Of a DNA stretch of 64,000 bases, positions 1-6,867 are shown one piece after another. Position numbers and translations under genes: made by a program. The notes below the pieces were generated by a model. The model saw nothing but the letters and a program-made list of their open reading frames with translations, had not been told where the DNA came from and did no database searches. Every line of letters starts with the position of its first letter. The stretch's first letter is position 1. Origin of the DNA: Acidobacterium capsulatum ATCC 51196 (GTDB taxonomy: Bacteria > Acidobacteriota > Terriglobia > Terriglobales > Acidobacteriaceae); contig NC_012483.1 of the NCBI RefSeq assembly GCF_000022565.1, positions 1,674,001-1,738,000 of the forward strand, read 5' to 3'.

Positions 1-1097
1 AGGGCGGATGGATTGGACGCTGGCCACAGATTAACCAGTACACGAACATCATGGCGGGGAGTCCGCTGACGGTGGTGCTGGCGACGGCGTGGCTGGACGG
101 CCTGCATGGCTTTGACATGAAGGCTGGCTGGGAAGGCATGTATAAGGACGCAATGCAGGCTCCGCCGCCGGGCAGCTCTTATCAAGGCGAAGTGGGCATG
201 AAGTGGATCAATACGCTGCATTACGTGCCCAACGACAAGGTGGGCTACGGCTCGGTGTCGCAACTGCAGGAAGACGCGATTGCATGGGCCTCGCTGTATG
301 ACCTGGCGAAGGACCTGGGCAAGCAGGACGCGGCTCACACGCTGTATGAGCGCGCGCTCTACTACCGGAATGCCTTTGATCCGCAGGACAAGATGTTCCA
401 TCCGCGCAATGCAGACGGGCAGTGGATCAAGAATTTTGATCCGAAGAAGAGCGATGGTTTTATTGAGGGATCGGGCTGGCACTACCAGTGGTTTGCTCCG
501 GCAGACCTGGCGTGGGTGGTGCAGGCGATGGGCCGCGACACCTTTAACCAGAGGCTGACGCAGTTCTTTGATTACAAGAAGCCGGGATGGTATCCGCAGT
601 ACTACAACCCCTACAACGAAACTGATCTGGAAGCGCCGTTTGAGTTCAACTTCTCAGGGGAGCCGTGGATGACACAGAAGGTGGTGCGCCGCGTGCTGAA
701 TGAGAACTATCCGGATACTCCAGATGGCGTGCCGGGCAACGACGATGCGGGCGAGATGTCTTCATGGGCAGTGATGAGCATGATGGGCTTCTATTCGGTG
801 GACCCGGCGAGCCGCGCCTATGAGCTGGTGAGCCCGGTCTTTCAGAAGACGGTGATTCACCTGCATGCGCCGTACAAAGGCAAGGAGTTCACCATTGAAG
901 CGGGCCCAGAGCCGGAGAGCAACGCGTACATTCAGAGCGTTAAGGTCGATGGCAAAGCGCATGCAAAGAACTGGATCGACTTTGGCGACATCAGCCGGGG
1001 CGGCACGATGCAGTTCACTCTGGGATCGAGCCCGAATCAGCAGTGGGGCGCGGCGGCTGGGGATGCTCCGCCCTCATTGAGCGAACAACAGCAGTAG
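1..1097 (+). CDS. GH92 family alpha-mannosidase, C-terminal part
   Basis: The reading frame is already open at base 3, so the gene starts left of the window; about 365 residues are visible. GH92 enzymes are calcium-dependent exo-alpha-mannosidases, usually secreted. Family hallmarks seen are the NQYTNIMAGSP segment at the left edge, FNFSGEPWMTQ near nt 645-690, and GNDDAGEMSSW at nt 735-767, which in the family carries acidic residues of the active site. It is followed by a GFYSVDPASRAYELVSPVF block typical of the family C-terminus. The last residues (PPSLSEQQQ) look unstructured. A strong terminator follows 22 bases after the stop. Exact linkage specificity and the signal peptide cannot be judged without the missing N-terminus. 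Confidence 0.9.
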   Translation, partial: GGWIGRWPQINQYTNIMAGSPLTVVLATAWLDGLHGFDMKAGWEGMYKDAMQAPPPGSSYQGEVGMKWINTLHYVPNDKVGYGSVSQLQEDAIAWASLYDLAKDLGKQDAAHTLYERALYYRNAFDPQDKMFHPRNADGQWIKNFDPKKSDGFIEGSGWHYQWFAPADLAWVVQAMGRDTFNQRLTQFFDYKKPGWYPQYYNPYNETDLEAPFEFNFSGEPWMTQKVVRRVLNENYPDTPDGVPGNDDAGEMSSWAVMSMMGFYSVDPASRAYELVSPVFQKTVIHLHAPYKGKEFTIEAGPEPESNAYIQSVKVDGKAHAKNWIDFGDISRGGTMQFTLGSSPNQQWGAAAGDAPPSLSEQQQ

Positions 1098-1118
1098 CTA
1101 GAGAGCAGTTGCAGTCGA

Positions 1119-1148
1119 AGAGGCTCGCCGGAATGGCGGGCCTCTTTT
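1119..1148 (+). terminator. Rho-independent terminator after GH92 gene
   Basis: An 11-bp stem (1119-1129 with 1135-1145, one G-U pair) has a 5-nt loop. It runs into TTTT and, after GC, another TTT. Confidence 0.85.
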
Positions 1149-1215
1149 GCTTTACATGGGCGCCAGCATAGCTTTAGATTGCTGTCGGGCTGTTTCTGCC
1201 GATAGTGGGGGTGGG

Positions 1216-1677
1216 ATGAGCGCAGAAAATCTGTTGGATGCTGCGGTCGCCGGGCAGATCAAGACACGGATCGACCGCCTGACGCCTGAGAGCGAGCGCC
1301 ACTGGGGCAGGATGTCCGTTGCACAGATGCTGACGCACTGCTGTACCAGCATGCAGTGGGCGGTTGGCGAGGTAGTGCCGGAGAGACTGCCTTTTGCTGC
1401 GCGCCTGATGGGACGGCTGGTGAAGCCGTTAGCGCTTCGGGACGGCGAGCCGATGCGCAGGAATTCGCCTACAGCCAAGAGTCTGATTGTCGAGACCGAG
1501 CCGAATTTTGTGGACGAACAGCAAAGGCTGCTGACACTGATTGACAGTTTTGTTGCAGGGGGAGCGAGCGGATGCACGAGAAAGCCGCATAGCTTTTTTG
1601 GAGAAATGACCCCGCAGGAATGGGCGAAGTTGATGCACAAGCACCTTGACCATCACCTGCGGCAATTTGGGGTGTGA
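1216..1677 (+). CDS. DUF1569 (DinB-like fold) protein
   Basis: A 153-residue soluble protein with no signal peptide or membrane span. The pattern RMSVAQMLTHCCTSMQWAVGE near residues 33-53, followed by FGEMTPQEWAKLMHKHLDHHLRQFGV at the end, matches DUF1569. That family is related to DinB/YfiT four-helix metal-binding proteins, and the His residues (in LTHC and HLDHHL) are candidate metal ligands. The function of the family is unknown. The ATG at 1216 is preferred to one 69 bases upstream because a purine-rich GGGGGTGGG lies directly before it and the homologous part starts there. It stands alone between the GH92 terminator and the ilvA leader. Confidence 0.75.
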   Translation: MSAENLLDAAVAGQIKTRIDRLTPESERHWGRMSVAQMLTHCCTSMQWAVGEVVPERLPFAARLMGRLVKPLALRDGEPMRRNSPTAKSLIVETEPNFVDEQQRLLTLIDSFVAGGASGCTRKPHSFFGEMTPQEWAKLMHKHLDHHLRQFGV

Positions 1678-1716
1678 CAACCCTGAAACTACCGGGAGAT
1701 GTTGCGGAAGAGACTG

Positions 1717-1745
1717 TTGACGTAAGCTGCGCAGTCTGATTTGAT
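1717..1745 (+). promoter_or_regulatory. Predicted sigma-70 promoter of ilvA leader
   Basis: TTGACG at 1717-1722 and TTTGAT at 1740-1745 are separated by 17 bp. Transcription would begin near 1752, only a few bases before the leader ATG at 1758. The -10 is imperfect (4 of 6). Confidence 0.5.
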
Positions 1746-1757
1746 CAATTCAACCGC

Positions 1758-1832
1758 ATGCGTCGCTCCATGATCATTCCGGCCACGGACATCCGAATTA
1801 TTTCGGCCATTATGATCATTCCTCCTCACTAG
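1758..1832 (+). CDS. Isoleucine-rich leader peptide of threonine dehydratase gene
   Basis: A 24-codon ORF, ATG at 1758 to TAG at 1830-1832. It encodes MRRSMIIPATDIRIISAI followed by MIIPPH. Eight of the 24 codons are Ile (ATC/ATT), with MIIP occurring twice. It lies just downstream of a plausible promoter and ends where the antiterminator arm begins, the architecture of ribosome-mediated attenuators. There is no clear Shine-Dalgarno sequence; the predicted RNA start is so near that translation may be almost leaderless. The product would have no role as a peptide: its translation speed senses charged tRNA-Ile. The low chance of such an Ile-dense ORF at exactly this place is the main support. 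Confidence 0.7.
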   Translation: MRRSMIIPATDIRIISAIMIIPPH

Positions 1833-1904
1833 GAGCAGGCGGCTGGCGAATCCGTTCGAGACACCCGACCACCGGCTCCCTGAGTCTGGTGGTTTTGCTT
1901 TTTT
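1770..1904 (+). promoter_or_regulatory. Putative isoleucine-responsive transcription attenuator
   Basis: Three mutually arranged RNA folds are visible. A pause hairpin lies inside the leader ORF (1770-1784 with 1805-1819: 8 + 4 bp around a 3x3 internal loop). An antiterminator pairs 1832-1842 with 1869-1879 (9 of 11 pairs). A terminator pairs 1868-1875 with 1886-1893 (8 bp, one G-U) and is followed by TTTTGCTTTTTT. Antiterminator and terminator share 1869-1875, so they exclude each other. Expected behaviour, by analogy with enteric ilv/thr/leu attenuators: a ribosome stalled on Ile codons frees 1832-1842, the antiterminator forms and ilvA is read. With ample isoleucine the ribosome reaches the stop, covers that arm and termination occurs. 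Confidence 0.7.
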
Positions 1905-1929
1905 GCAGGCAGAAAGAGGAAGACAAGGC

Positions 1930-3141
1930 ATGAGCGTGACACTGCAAGGCATTGAACAGGCGCGGCAGCGCATCAGAAGCAGCATCTATTTTTCGCCTGC
2001 GCCGCACTCCGAAGCGCTGTCGCGCATGACGGGGCATCCGCTGTTTCTGAAGCTTGATAACCTGCAGCGCACGGGTGCCTTCAAAGAGCGCGGCGCACTC
2101 AATAAGATTTTGACGCTGACGGCGGAGGAGAAATCGCGGGGCGTGATTGCGGCCAGCGCCGGCAATCATGCGCAGGCCGTGGCCTATCACGCAACGGTGC
2201 ATGGCATTCGCGCGCGCATTGTGATGCCGCTGATGACTCCGCTGGTGAAGACAGCCGCGACCGCGGCCTACGGCGCGGAGGTGGTGCTGCATGGCGCGAA
2301 CTATGACGAGGCCTGTGATGAAGCGCTGAGACTCGCTGCGCAGGATGGAATGACCTTTCTGCATCCGTTTGACGACGACGCGGTGATTGAGGGCCAGGGC
2401 ACGATCGGGCTCGAACTGCTGGAGCAGATTGAGCGGCTGGAGGCCGTGGTGGTTCCGATTGGCGGCGGCGGATTGATTGGCGGAGTGGCCTGCGCAATCA
2501 AGGAGTCGAATCCGAAGATTCGCGTGGTGGGAGTGCAGACGGAGCGGCTGCCGTCGATGCTGCGCGCGGCTGAGAATGGTAGTCCCGTGGCCATTGCCGC
2601 CGAGGCGACCATCGCGGACGGCATTGCGGTGCGTCGCGCCGGCGAGCGAACACTGCCGCTGGTGCAGCGCTATGTGGACGAGATGGTAACGGTGGATGAA
2701 GAGGAGATTGCACAATCCATTCTGGTGTTGCTGGAGCGCGAGAAGACGCTGGCCGAAGGCGCGGGGGCCGTGGCATTGGCGGCGCTGCTGCAGCAGAAGA
2801 CTTCTTTGCGATCAGAGCGCACGGCCGCGCTGGTGTGTGGCGGGAATATTGATGTGAGCCTGCTGGCGCGCATCATTGAGCGGGGACTGGTGAAGGATGG
2901 ACGGCGGACGCGGCTGCGCATTCATTTGACGGACCAGCCCGGCGCGCTGCATCAGCTCACACGGATATTGGCCGAAGCGCGTGCCAACATCGTGCAGACA
3001 GCGCATGACCGTGCGCACTATGGCGTGAGCCTGGGCGACACGGTGATCGACATTACGCTGGAGACGCGCGGAGGCGAGCACATTGAGGAGATCCGGCAAT
3101 GGCTGCGGCAGGCAGGATACCGGCATGAACGAATTGACTGA
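1930..3141 (+). CDS. ilvA: Threonine dehydratase (threonine ammonia-lyase)
   Basis: PLP enzyme converting L-threonine to 2-oxobutanoate and ammonia, the first step committed to isoleucine. 403 residues. The PLP lysine is K52 in TGAFKERGA, the SAGNH loop is at 77-81, and the phosphate-binding GGGGLIGG is at 178-185. A single C-terminal ACT-like regulatory domain starts near residue 325 (RIHLTDQPGALHQLTRIL). This layout matches the shorter IlvA/TdcB class with one ACT domain. The ATG at 1930 is chosen for the AGAGGA at 1915-1920; an ATG 27 bases upstream adds MQAERGRQG. The isoleucine-rich leader and attenuator directly upstream argue for the biosynthetic rather than a catabolic role. It converges on the TetR gene with only 3 bases between stops. 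Confidence 0.93.
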   Translation: MSVTLQGIEQARQRIRSSIYFSPAPHSEALSRMTGHPLFLKLDNLQRTGAFKERGALNKILTLTAEEKSRGVIAASAGNHAQAVAYHATVHGIRARIVMPLMTPLVKTAATAAYGAEVVLHGANYDEACDEALRLAAQDGMTFLHPFDDDAVIEGQGTIGLELLEQIERLEAVVVPIGGGGLIGGVACAIKESNPKIRVVGVQTERLPSMLRAAENGSPVAIAAEATIADGIAVRRAGERTLPLVQRYVDEMVTVDEEEIAQSILVLLEREKTLAEGAGAVALAALLQQKTSLRSERTAALVCGGNIDVSLLARIIERGLVKDGRRTRLRIHLTDQPGALHQLTRILAEARANIVQTAHDRAHYGVSLGDTVIDITLETRGGEHIEEIRQWLRQAGYRHERID

Positions 3142-3144
3142 GAA

Positions 3145-3768
3145 TCAGGAACGCTCGGCCAGCACCTGCTCAAGATAAGCCGCGAGAACGCTGCGGAATT
3201 CGGCGATGACGGCTTCGCGCATCTTTGGCTCGGAGTCGGTATAGACGGCCATCATGCCTTTTGCAATCTGTACGGATACATTTGCTACGAGCATGGCGCG
3301 TTCGGAACTCAAAGCTGGATTTTTACGCTCGAAAGCCTGGGCAAGATAGAGCCGCAAGGCGCGGCGCGCCGCAGCATCCCGCCGGAAGCGGACCGGCGCG
3401 GTGAGCAGATTGAGCCACGCGGGATAGTCGCGGGCAAACTGGATAATGCAATCAATGAACTCTACCGCGAAGTCGCGCGTGGAGAGGGTCTCCGCTCGAT
3501 CCATGAGGGCACGGATGCGAGAGCGCAACTCCTCAGAGTATTTGCGGAGCAGCGTGACGGCGATGGCCTGCTTGTCAGGAAAGTAGTTGTAGAGCGCCCC
3601 AATCGAGGAGGCGCTGCGGTCCGCGATGGCCTGCATGGTGGCCGCCTCAAAGCCGTGCTCGGCAAAAAGAGCCTCGGCCGCTTCAAGAAAGGCGGCGAGA
3701 CGGCGCGCGGAACGTTCCTGCTGCGGAGCTACCCGGATGGAATTTGACGATATTGAGGGCACCCTCAT
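3145..3768 (-). CDS. TetR/AcrR family transcriptional regulator
   Basis: 207 residues. The N-terminal helix-turn-helix lies near residues 20-66 (AAEALFAEHGFEAATMQAIADRS, then GALYNYFPDKQAI), the classic TetR signature. The remainder is the variable ligand/dimer domain and contains MLVANVSVQIAKGMMAVYTDSE. The ATG at 3768 lies inside one of two related palindromes in the divergent intergenic region, so the regulator probably represses itself as well as the YecD-like/MFS pair on the other strand. The first 17 residues are not typical of the family; no other ATG precedes the HTH, so a non-ATG start further in is possible. The inducer is unknown. Confidence 0.9.
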   Translation of the reverse strand: MRVPSISSNSIRVAPQQERSARRLAAFLEAAEALFAEHGFEAATMQAIADRSASSIGALYNYFPDKQAIAVTLLRKYSEELRSRIRALMDRAETLSTRDFAVEFIDCIIQFARDYPAWLNLLTAPVRFRRDAAARRALRLYLAQAFERKNPALSSERAMLVANVSVQIAKGMMAVYTDSEPKMREAVIAEFRSVLAAYLEQVLAERS

Positions 3769-3799
3769 ATTCTATATTTAGAAATTCGAGGGTATCCTC
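3744..3799 (+). promoter_or_regulatory. Promoter with two TetR-type operators
   Basis: TTGACG (3744-3749) and TATTCT (3768-3773) are spaced 18 bp. Between them sits the palindrome TGAGGGCACCCTCA (3754-3767). A second copy of the same site, GAGGGTATCCTC (3788-3799), lies just after the expected transcription start. The centres are 33 bp apart, about three DNA turns, on the same face. Binding of the divergent TetR protein would block this promoter and cover its own start codon. Confidence 0.7.
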
Positions 3800-3824
3800 A
3801 CTTTTAACCGGGAGCTTTCCGTAT

Positions 3825-4394
3825 ATGCAAAATATTGTTCTTGACGCGAAGAAAACCGCGCTCGTGGCCATTGATCTGCAGAACGCCCTGATGGCAGTTC
3901 CGGGGGCGCCTCATGCGGTCGTGGATGTGGCGGCGCGTACGCGCCGGATTGCAGACGCTTTGCGTGCGCAGGGTGGCCTGGTGGTCTGGGTTCGAGTGAA
4001 TCTGAATGACTTTCTCTCCTTGCCCGTGGATGAGCCCTCGCGATTTGGCGGAAAGGATATGCCGGAGGAGTTGTCGCAAATTGCGCCCGCGGCCGGAGCG
4101 CAACCCGCGGACATAGTGATCACCAAACGGCATTGGGGTGCATTTGCAGGAACGACACTAGAGCAGGAACTACGCGCGTGGGGAGTGGAGACGGTGATTT
4201 TGACCGGGGTCGCCACAAATGTTGGCGTCGAATCCACGCTGCGCCAGGGCACGGGGCTGGGCTTTGCGTTTGTAGTGCCGGCGGACGCCTGCTCGGCACT
4301 GAGCGAAGAGGAACATCGCTACTCGATGGAGAAAGTTTTTGGGAGGCTGGCGCGGGTTCGCACGACCGATGAAGTGGTGGCGGCTCTTGCCTGA
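3825..4394 (+). CDS. Isochorismatase-family (YecD-like) hydrolase
   Basis: 189 residues of the isochorismatase-like cysteine hydrolase fold. The catalytic-triad aspartate is D17 (VAIDLQNA) and the lysine K101 (ITKRHWGAF). The motif normally holding the nucleophile reads TGVATNVGVESTLR, so residue 134 is Gly instead of Cys. The same TN-GVEST form occurs in E. coli YecD as I recall it, so this is a subfamily trait rather than a mutation. Either another chemistry or a non-catalytic role is possible. The ATG at 3825 has GGGAG at 3810-3814; starting upstream would include the promoter. It is probably co-transcribed with the MFS gene one base after its stop, and controlled by the divergent TetR. 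Confidence 0.85.
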   Translation: MQNIVLDAKKTALVAIDLQNALMAVPGAPHAVVDVAARTRRIADALRAQGGLVVWVRVNLNDFLSLPVDEPSRFGGKDMPEELSQIAPAAGAQPADIVITKRHWGAFAGTTLEQELRAWGVETVILTGVATNVGVESTLRQGTGLGFAFVVPADACSALSEEEHRYSMEKVFGRLARVRTTDEVVAALA

Positions 4395-4395
4395 G

Positions 4396-5823
4396 ATGGA
4401 TAGAGCCGCTGGGACTGGCATGGAGAAACTACCGCCCGGCATCTGGAAGATCGTAGCGGTCACAGTTTGCGGTACGTTGCTGGCGCAGATGGATGCGACG
4501 GTGGTGAATGTGTCGCTCTCGCAACTGGCGGCGGATCTGCATGCGAGTCTGCAGTGGATTCAATGGGTGACGAGCGGATACCTGCTGGCGCTGGCGCTGA
4601 CACTTCCGCTGAATGGGTGGCTGGTGGAGCGGCTTGGAGCGAAGCGGGTATATCTGCTCTGCTTTACGGGCTTCACGCTTTCTTCGGCGCTGTGCGCGAT
4701 GAGCTGGTCGGCCAATTCGCTGATCGGCTTTCGCATTCTGCAGGGCATGAGCGGCGGATTGATGGCGCCGATGGCACAACTCATGATTGCGAAGGCGGCC
4801 GGAAAACAGATGGCCCGTGTGGCCGGCTATGCCATTGTGCCGGTACTGTTGGGTCCTGTCGCGGGGCCAGTATTGGCTGGCACAGTTTTGCAGTATGCAA
4901 CCTGGCATTGGCTGTTTTTGATCAATGTGCCGATTGGCGTACTTGGGATTGTGCTGGCGATCCTGTTTCTTCCGCGCGACGGGCACGAGGAGAGAAGCAG
5001 CCGCAAGCTGGACATTGGCGGATTGCTGCTGCTTTCTCCGGCGCTTGTGCTGTTGCTCTATGGCATGGAACATCTGAATGAGCACGCGGGCCTTGCAGCA
5101 TTTGGCCTGTCGTTGGCTCTGCTAGCGGGCTTTTTCTACAAGGCACGGCGGGATGGCGAACGCGCGCTGCTGGACCTGAAGCTCTTTCGCAGACGCGTCT
5201 TTGCGACCGCGGCGATCACGCAATTTACTGGGAACGGATTGCTGTTTGCCGTACAGATGCTGGTGCCGGTGTACCTGATGCGCGGTGCGGGAGAGTCCCC
5301 GAGCATGACCGGATGGTTGATGGCTCCGATGGGGATGGGCATGATGATTACCTCTCCCCTGGTGGGGAGACTCACGCAACGGTATGGTATTCGGGGCACA
5401 TCTTCGCGAGGCGCGATGCTGGCGCTCGTGAGCACGTTGATGCTGATTTATCTGAGCATCGAAAGACTGAATCCGTGGCTGGTGGGCATGGTGCTTTTTC
5501 TGCGTGGAATGGGAACGAGCGCGGTGGGCATTCCTTCCATGTCTGCCGCTTATGCTTCGGTTCCCAGGGCGGAGCTGCCGATGGCGACGACTTCGATGAA
5601 CATTGTGCAGAGGCTGGGCGGCCCGACGCTGACAACCCTTTGCGCGGGCTTTTTAGGATGGCGGCTGGGTGGCGCGCAGATAGGAGCGGGACGGCCGGGA
5701 GCATTTCCGGAGAGCTTTGCACTGCTGTGCGGATTGCAGCTCCTGCTGTGGCTGGCGACGCTGAGGCTGCCGCGCGATATGGAAGAAGCGGAAGAATCAA
5801 AGAAGACGGCCGCGGCTGCTTGA
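4396..5823 (+). CDS. MFS drug exporter, DHA2 (EmrB/QacA) family
   Basis: 475 residues with about 14 hydrophobic spans, the DHA2 proton-antiporter layout. Motif D1-like QMDATVVNVSL lies in the first span, followed by WVTSGYLLALALTLPLNGWLVERLGAKRVY (motif A region) and the LGPVAGPVLAG motif C of antiporters. It probably exports a toxic organic compound. The ATG at 4396 is one base after the upstream hydrolase stop, so translation is likely coupled; an ATG at 4420 (MEKLPPGIW) is an equally good start. There is no adaptor or outer membrane partner beside it, so export would be to the periplasm. The likely inducer is the ligand of the divergent TetR regulator. Confidence 0.88.
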   Translation: MDRAAGTGMEKLPPGIWKIVAVTVCGTLLAQMDATVVNVSLSQLAADLHASLQWIQWVTSGYLLALALTLPLNGWLVERLGAKRVYLLCFTGFTLSSALCAMSWSANSLIGFRILQGMSGGLMAPMAQLMIAKAAGKQMARVAGYAIVPVLLGPVAGPVLAGTVLQYATWHWLFLINVPIGVLGIVLAILFLPRDGHEERSSRKLDIGGLLLLSPALVLLLYGMEHLNEHAGLAAFGLSLALLAGFFYKARRDGERALLDLKLFRRRVFATAAITQFTGNGLLFAVQMLVPVYLMRGAGESPSMTGWLMAPMGMGMMITSPLVGRLTQRYGIRGTSSRGAMLALVSTLMLIYLSIERLNPWLVGMVLFLRGMGTSAVGIPSMSAAYASVPRAELPMATTSMNIVQRLGGPTLTTLCAGFLGWRLGGAQIGAGRPGAFPESFALLCGLQLLLWLATLRLPRDMEEAEESKKTAAAA

Positions 5824-5894
5824 AGACGAGACGGGGCGGAATTTCGCACAGAGAATGATGCGGCGGGCTTTGCATCCTGTAGTTTGAAGAAAGG

Positions 5895-6800
5895 ATGCAG
5901 AGGCAGGCATGGAAGGTTACGGAGCTTGGCGCAATCGGCTTTGCGGTTGCCGGCTTCACGTTTTGGGTGCTGGCGGACACCTCGATCAAGCTGGTGGGCC
6001 AATCGAAGCTGCCCGCCTATGAGATGGTCGCGTTTCTGGGCCTCATCATGGCGGCCTTTCTGGGACTGTATGCCGCCATGCGCGGCCAGATTGGCCGTCT
6101 GAAGCCGCACCGGCTCGATAAACAGATTGCGCGCGCCTGCCTGGACATGGGCAACAACGTATGCGTGGTGATTGCGCTGCGACATCTGACGCTGACGCTC
6201 TTCTACATTCTGGTCTTCATGGCGCCGATGGTGATTGCGCTGCTCTCAGCGATATTTTTGCGTGAGGGCCTGCCATGGAAAAAAGCGCTGGCGATTGTGG
6301 CGGGATTCGGCGGGGTGATTGTGGCCGTGCATCCATGGAGCGCGGCTAACGAGGCAGACTGGGTGGGGCTGGGCGCGTGCCTGGTGTGCGTGGCGTGTTT
6401 CTCGACCAACATGGTGTGGTCGCGCGTGTTGACCCGCACGGAGACGCCGGAGAGCCTCGCGTTCTTTTCAGGACTGGTGACAGCCGCCGTGGGACTGGGC
6501 ATGATGCTCACCGTGCATGCCGCACCGCTCACTCTGCCGTTGACGGGCGGCCTGTTTGCGATGGGGCTGTTTTGCGCGCTGGGGACTTCGTGTTTTTACG
6601 TCGCGGTGAAGCATACGTCGGCTGCGAATGTTTCGCAGTACCACTACACGCAACTGCTTACCGGAATGCTGCTCTCATACCTGATATGGCGCAACACACC
6701 GGGCTTTTATGTGCTGGCGGGGGCAGCGCTGATTCTTGGCTCGGGCCTCTATATTGCTGTGAGCGCAGGCGATGTCACGCCGTTGACCGAAGGCAATTAA
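5895..6800 (+). CDS. EamA/DMT superfamily permease
   Basis: 301 residues with about ten membrane spans in two homologous halves, as in EamA (DUF6) drug/metabolite transporters. The first half ends around VAGFGGVIVAVHPWSA; the second begins near DWVGLGACLVCVACFSTNMVWSRVL. The second-half signature YHYTQLLTGMLLSYLIW followed by GAALILGSGLY is typical of the RhaT/RarD-like branch. The substrate cannot be predicted. GAAGAAAGG abuts the ATG at 5895, closer than usual; no other in-frame ATG precedes the first span. It stands alone, ending at the hairpin shared with the opposing efflux operon. Confidence 0.85.
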   Translation: MQRQAWKVTELGAIGFAVAGFTFWVLADTSIKLVGQSKLPAYEMVAFLGLIMAAFLGLYAAMRGQIGRLKPHRLDKQIARACLDMGNNVCVVIALRHLTLTLFYILVFMAPMVIALLSAIFLREGLPWKKALAIVAGFGGVIVAVHPWSAANEADWVGLGACLVCVACFSTNMVWSRVLTRTETPESLAFFSGLVTAAVGLGMMLTVHAAPLTLPLTGGLFAMGLFCALGTSCFYVAVKHTSAANVSQYHYTQLLTGMLLSYLIWRNTPGFYVLAGAALILGSGLYIAVSAGDVTPLTEGN

Positions 6801-6843
6801 AAAGGGCCGCAAATCCCTGAGACGCGCTCGGGAATTTGCGGCC
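6801..6843 (-). terminator. Intrinsic terminator of first RND efflux operon
   Basis: Arms 6805-6817 and 6830-6843 pair over 10 + 3 bp with a one-base bulge. Read on the - strand the stem is followed by CCCTTTTTAATT, giving a T-run 24-70 bases after the TolC-like stop. On the + strand there is no T-run, so it serves mainly the - strand operon. Confidence 0.75.
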
Positions 6844-6867
6844 GCCCTGGAAGAAGCGAGTAGAGGC

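Noticed and set aside
3744-3824. Longer N-terminus for the YecD-like hydrolase (start at 3744)
   Set aside because: This stretch contains the promoter and both operators, and the isochorismatase fold begins only at 3825.
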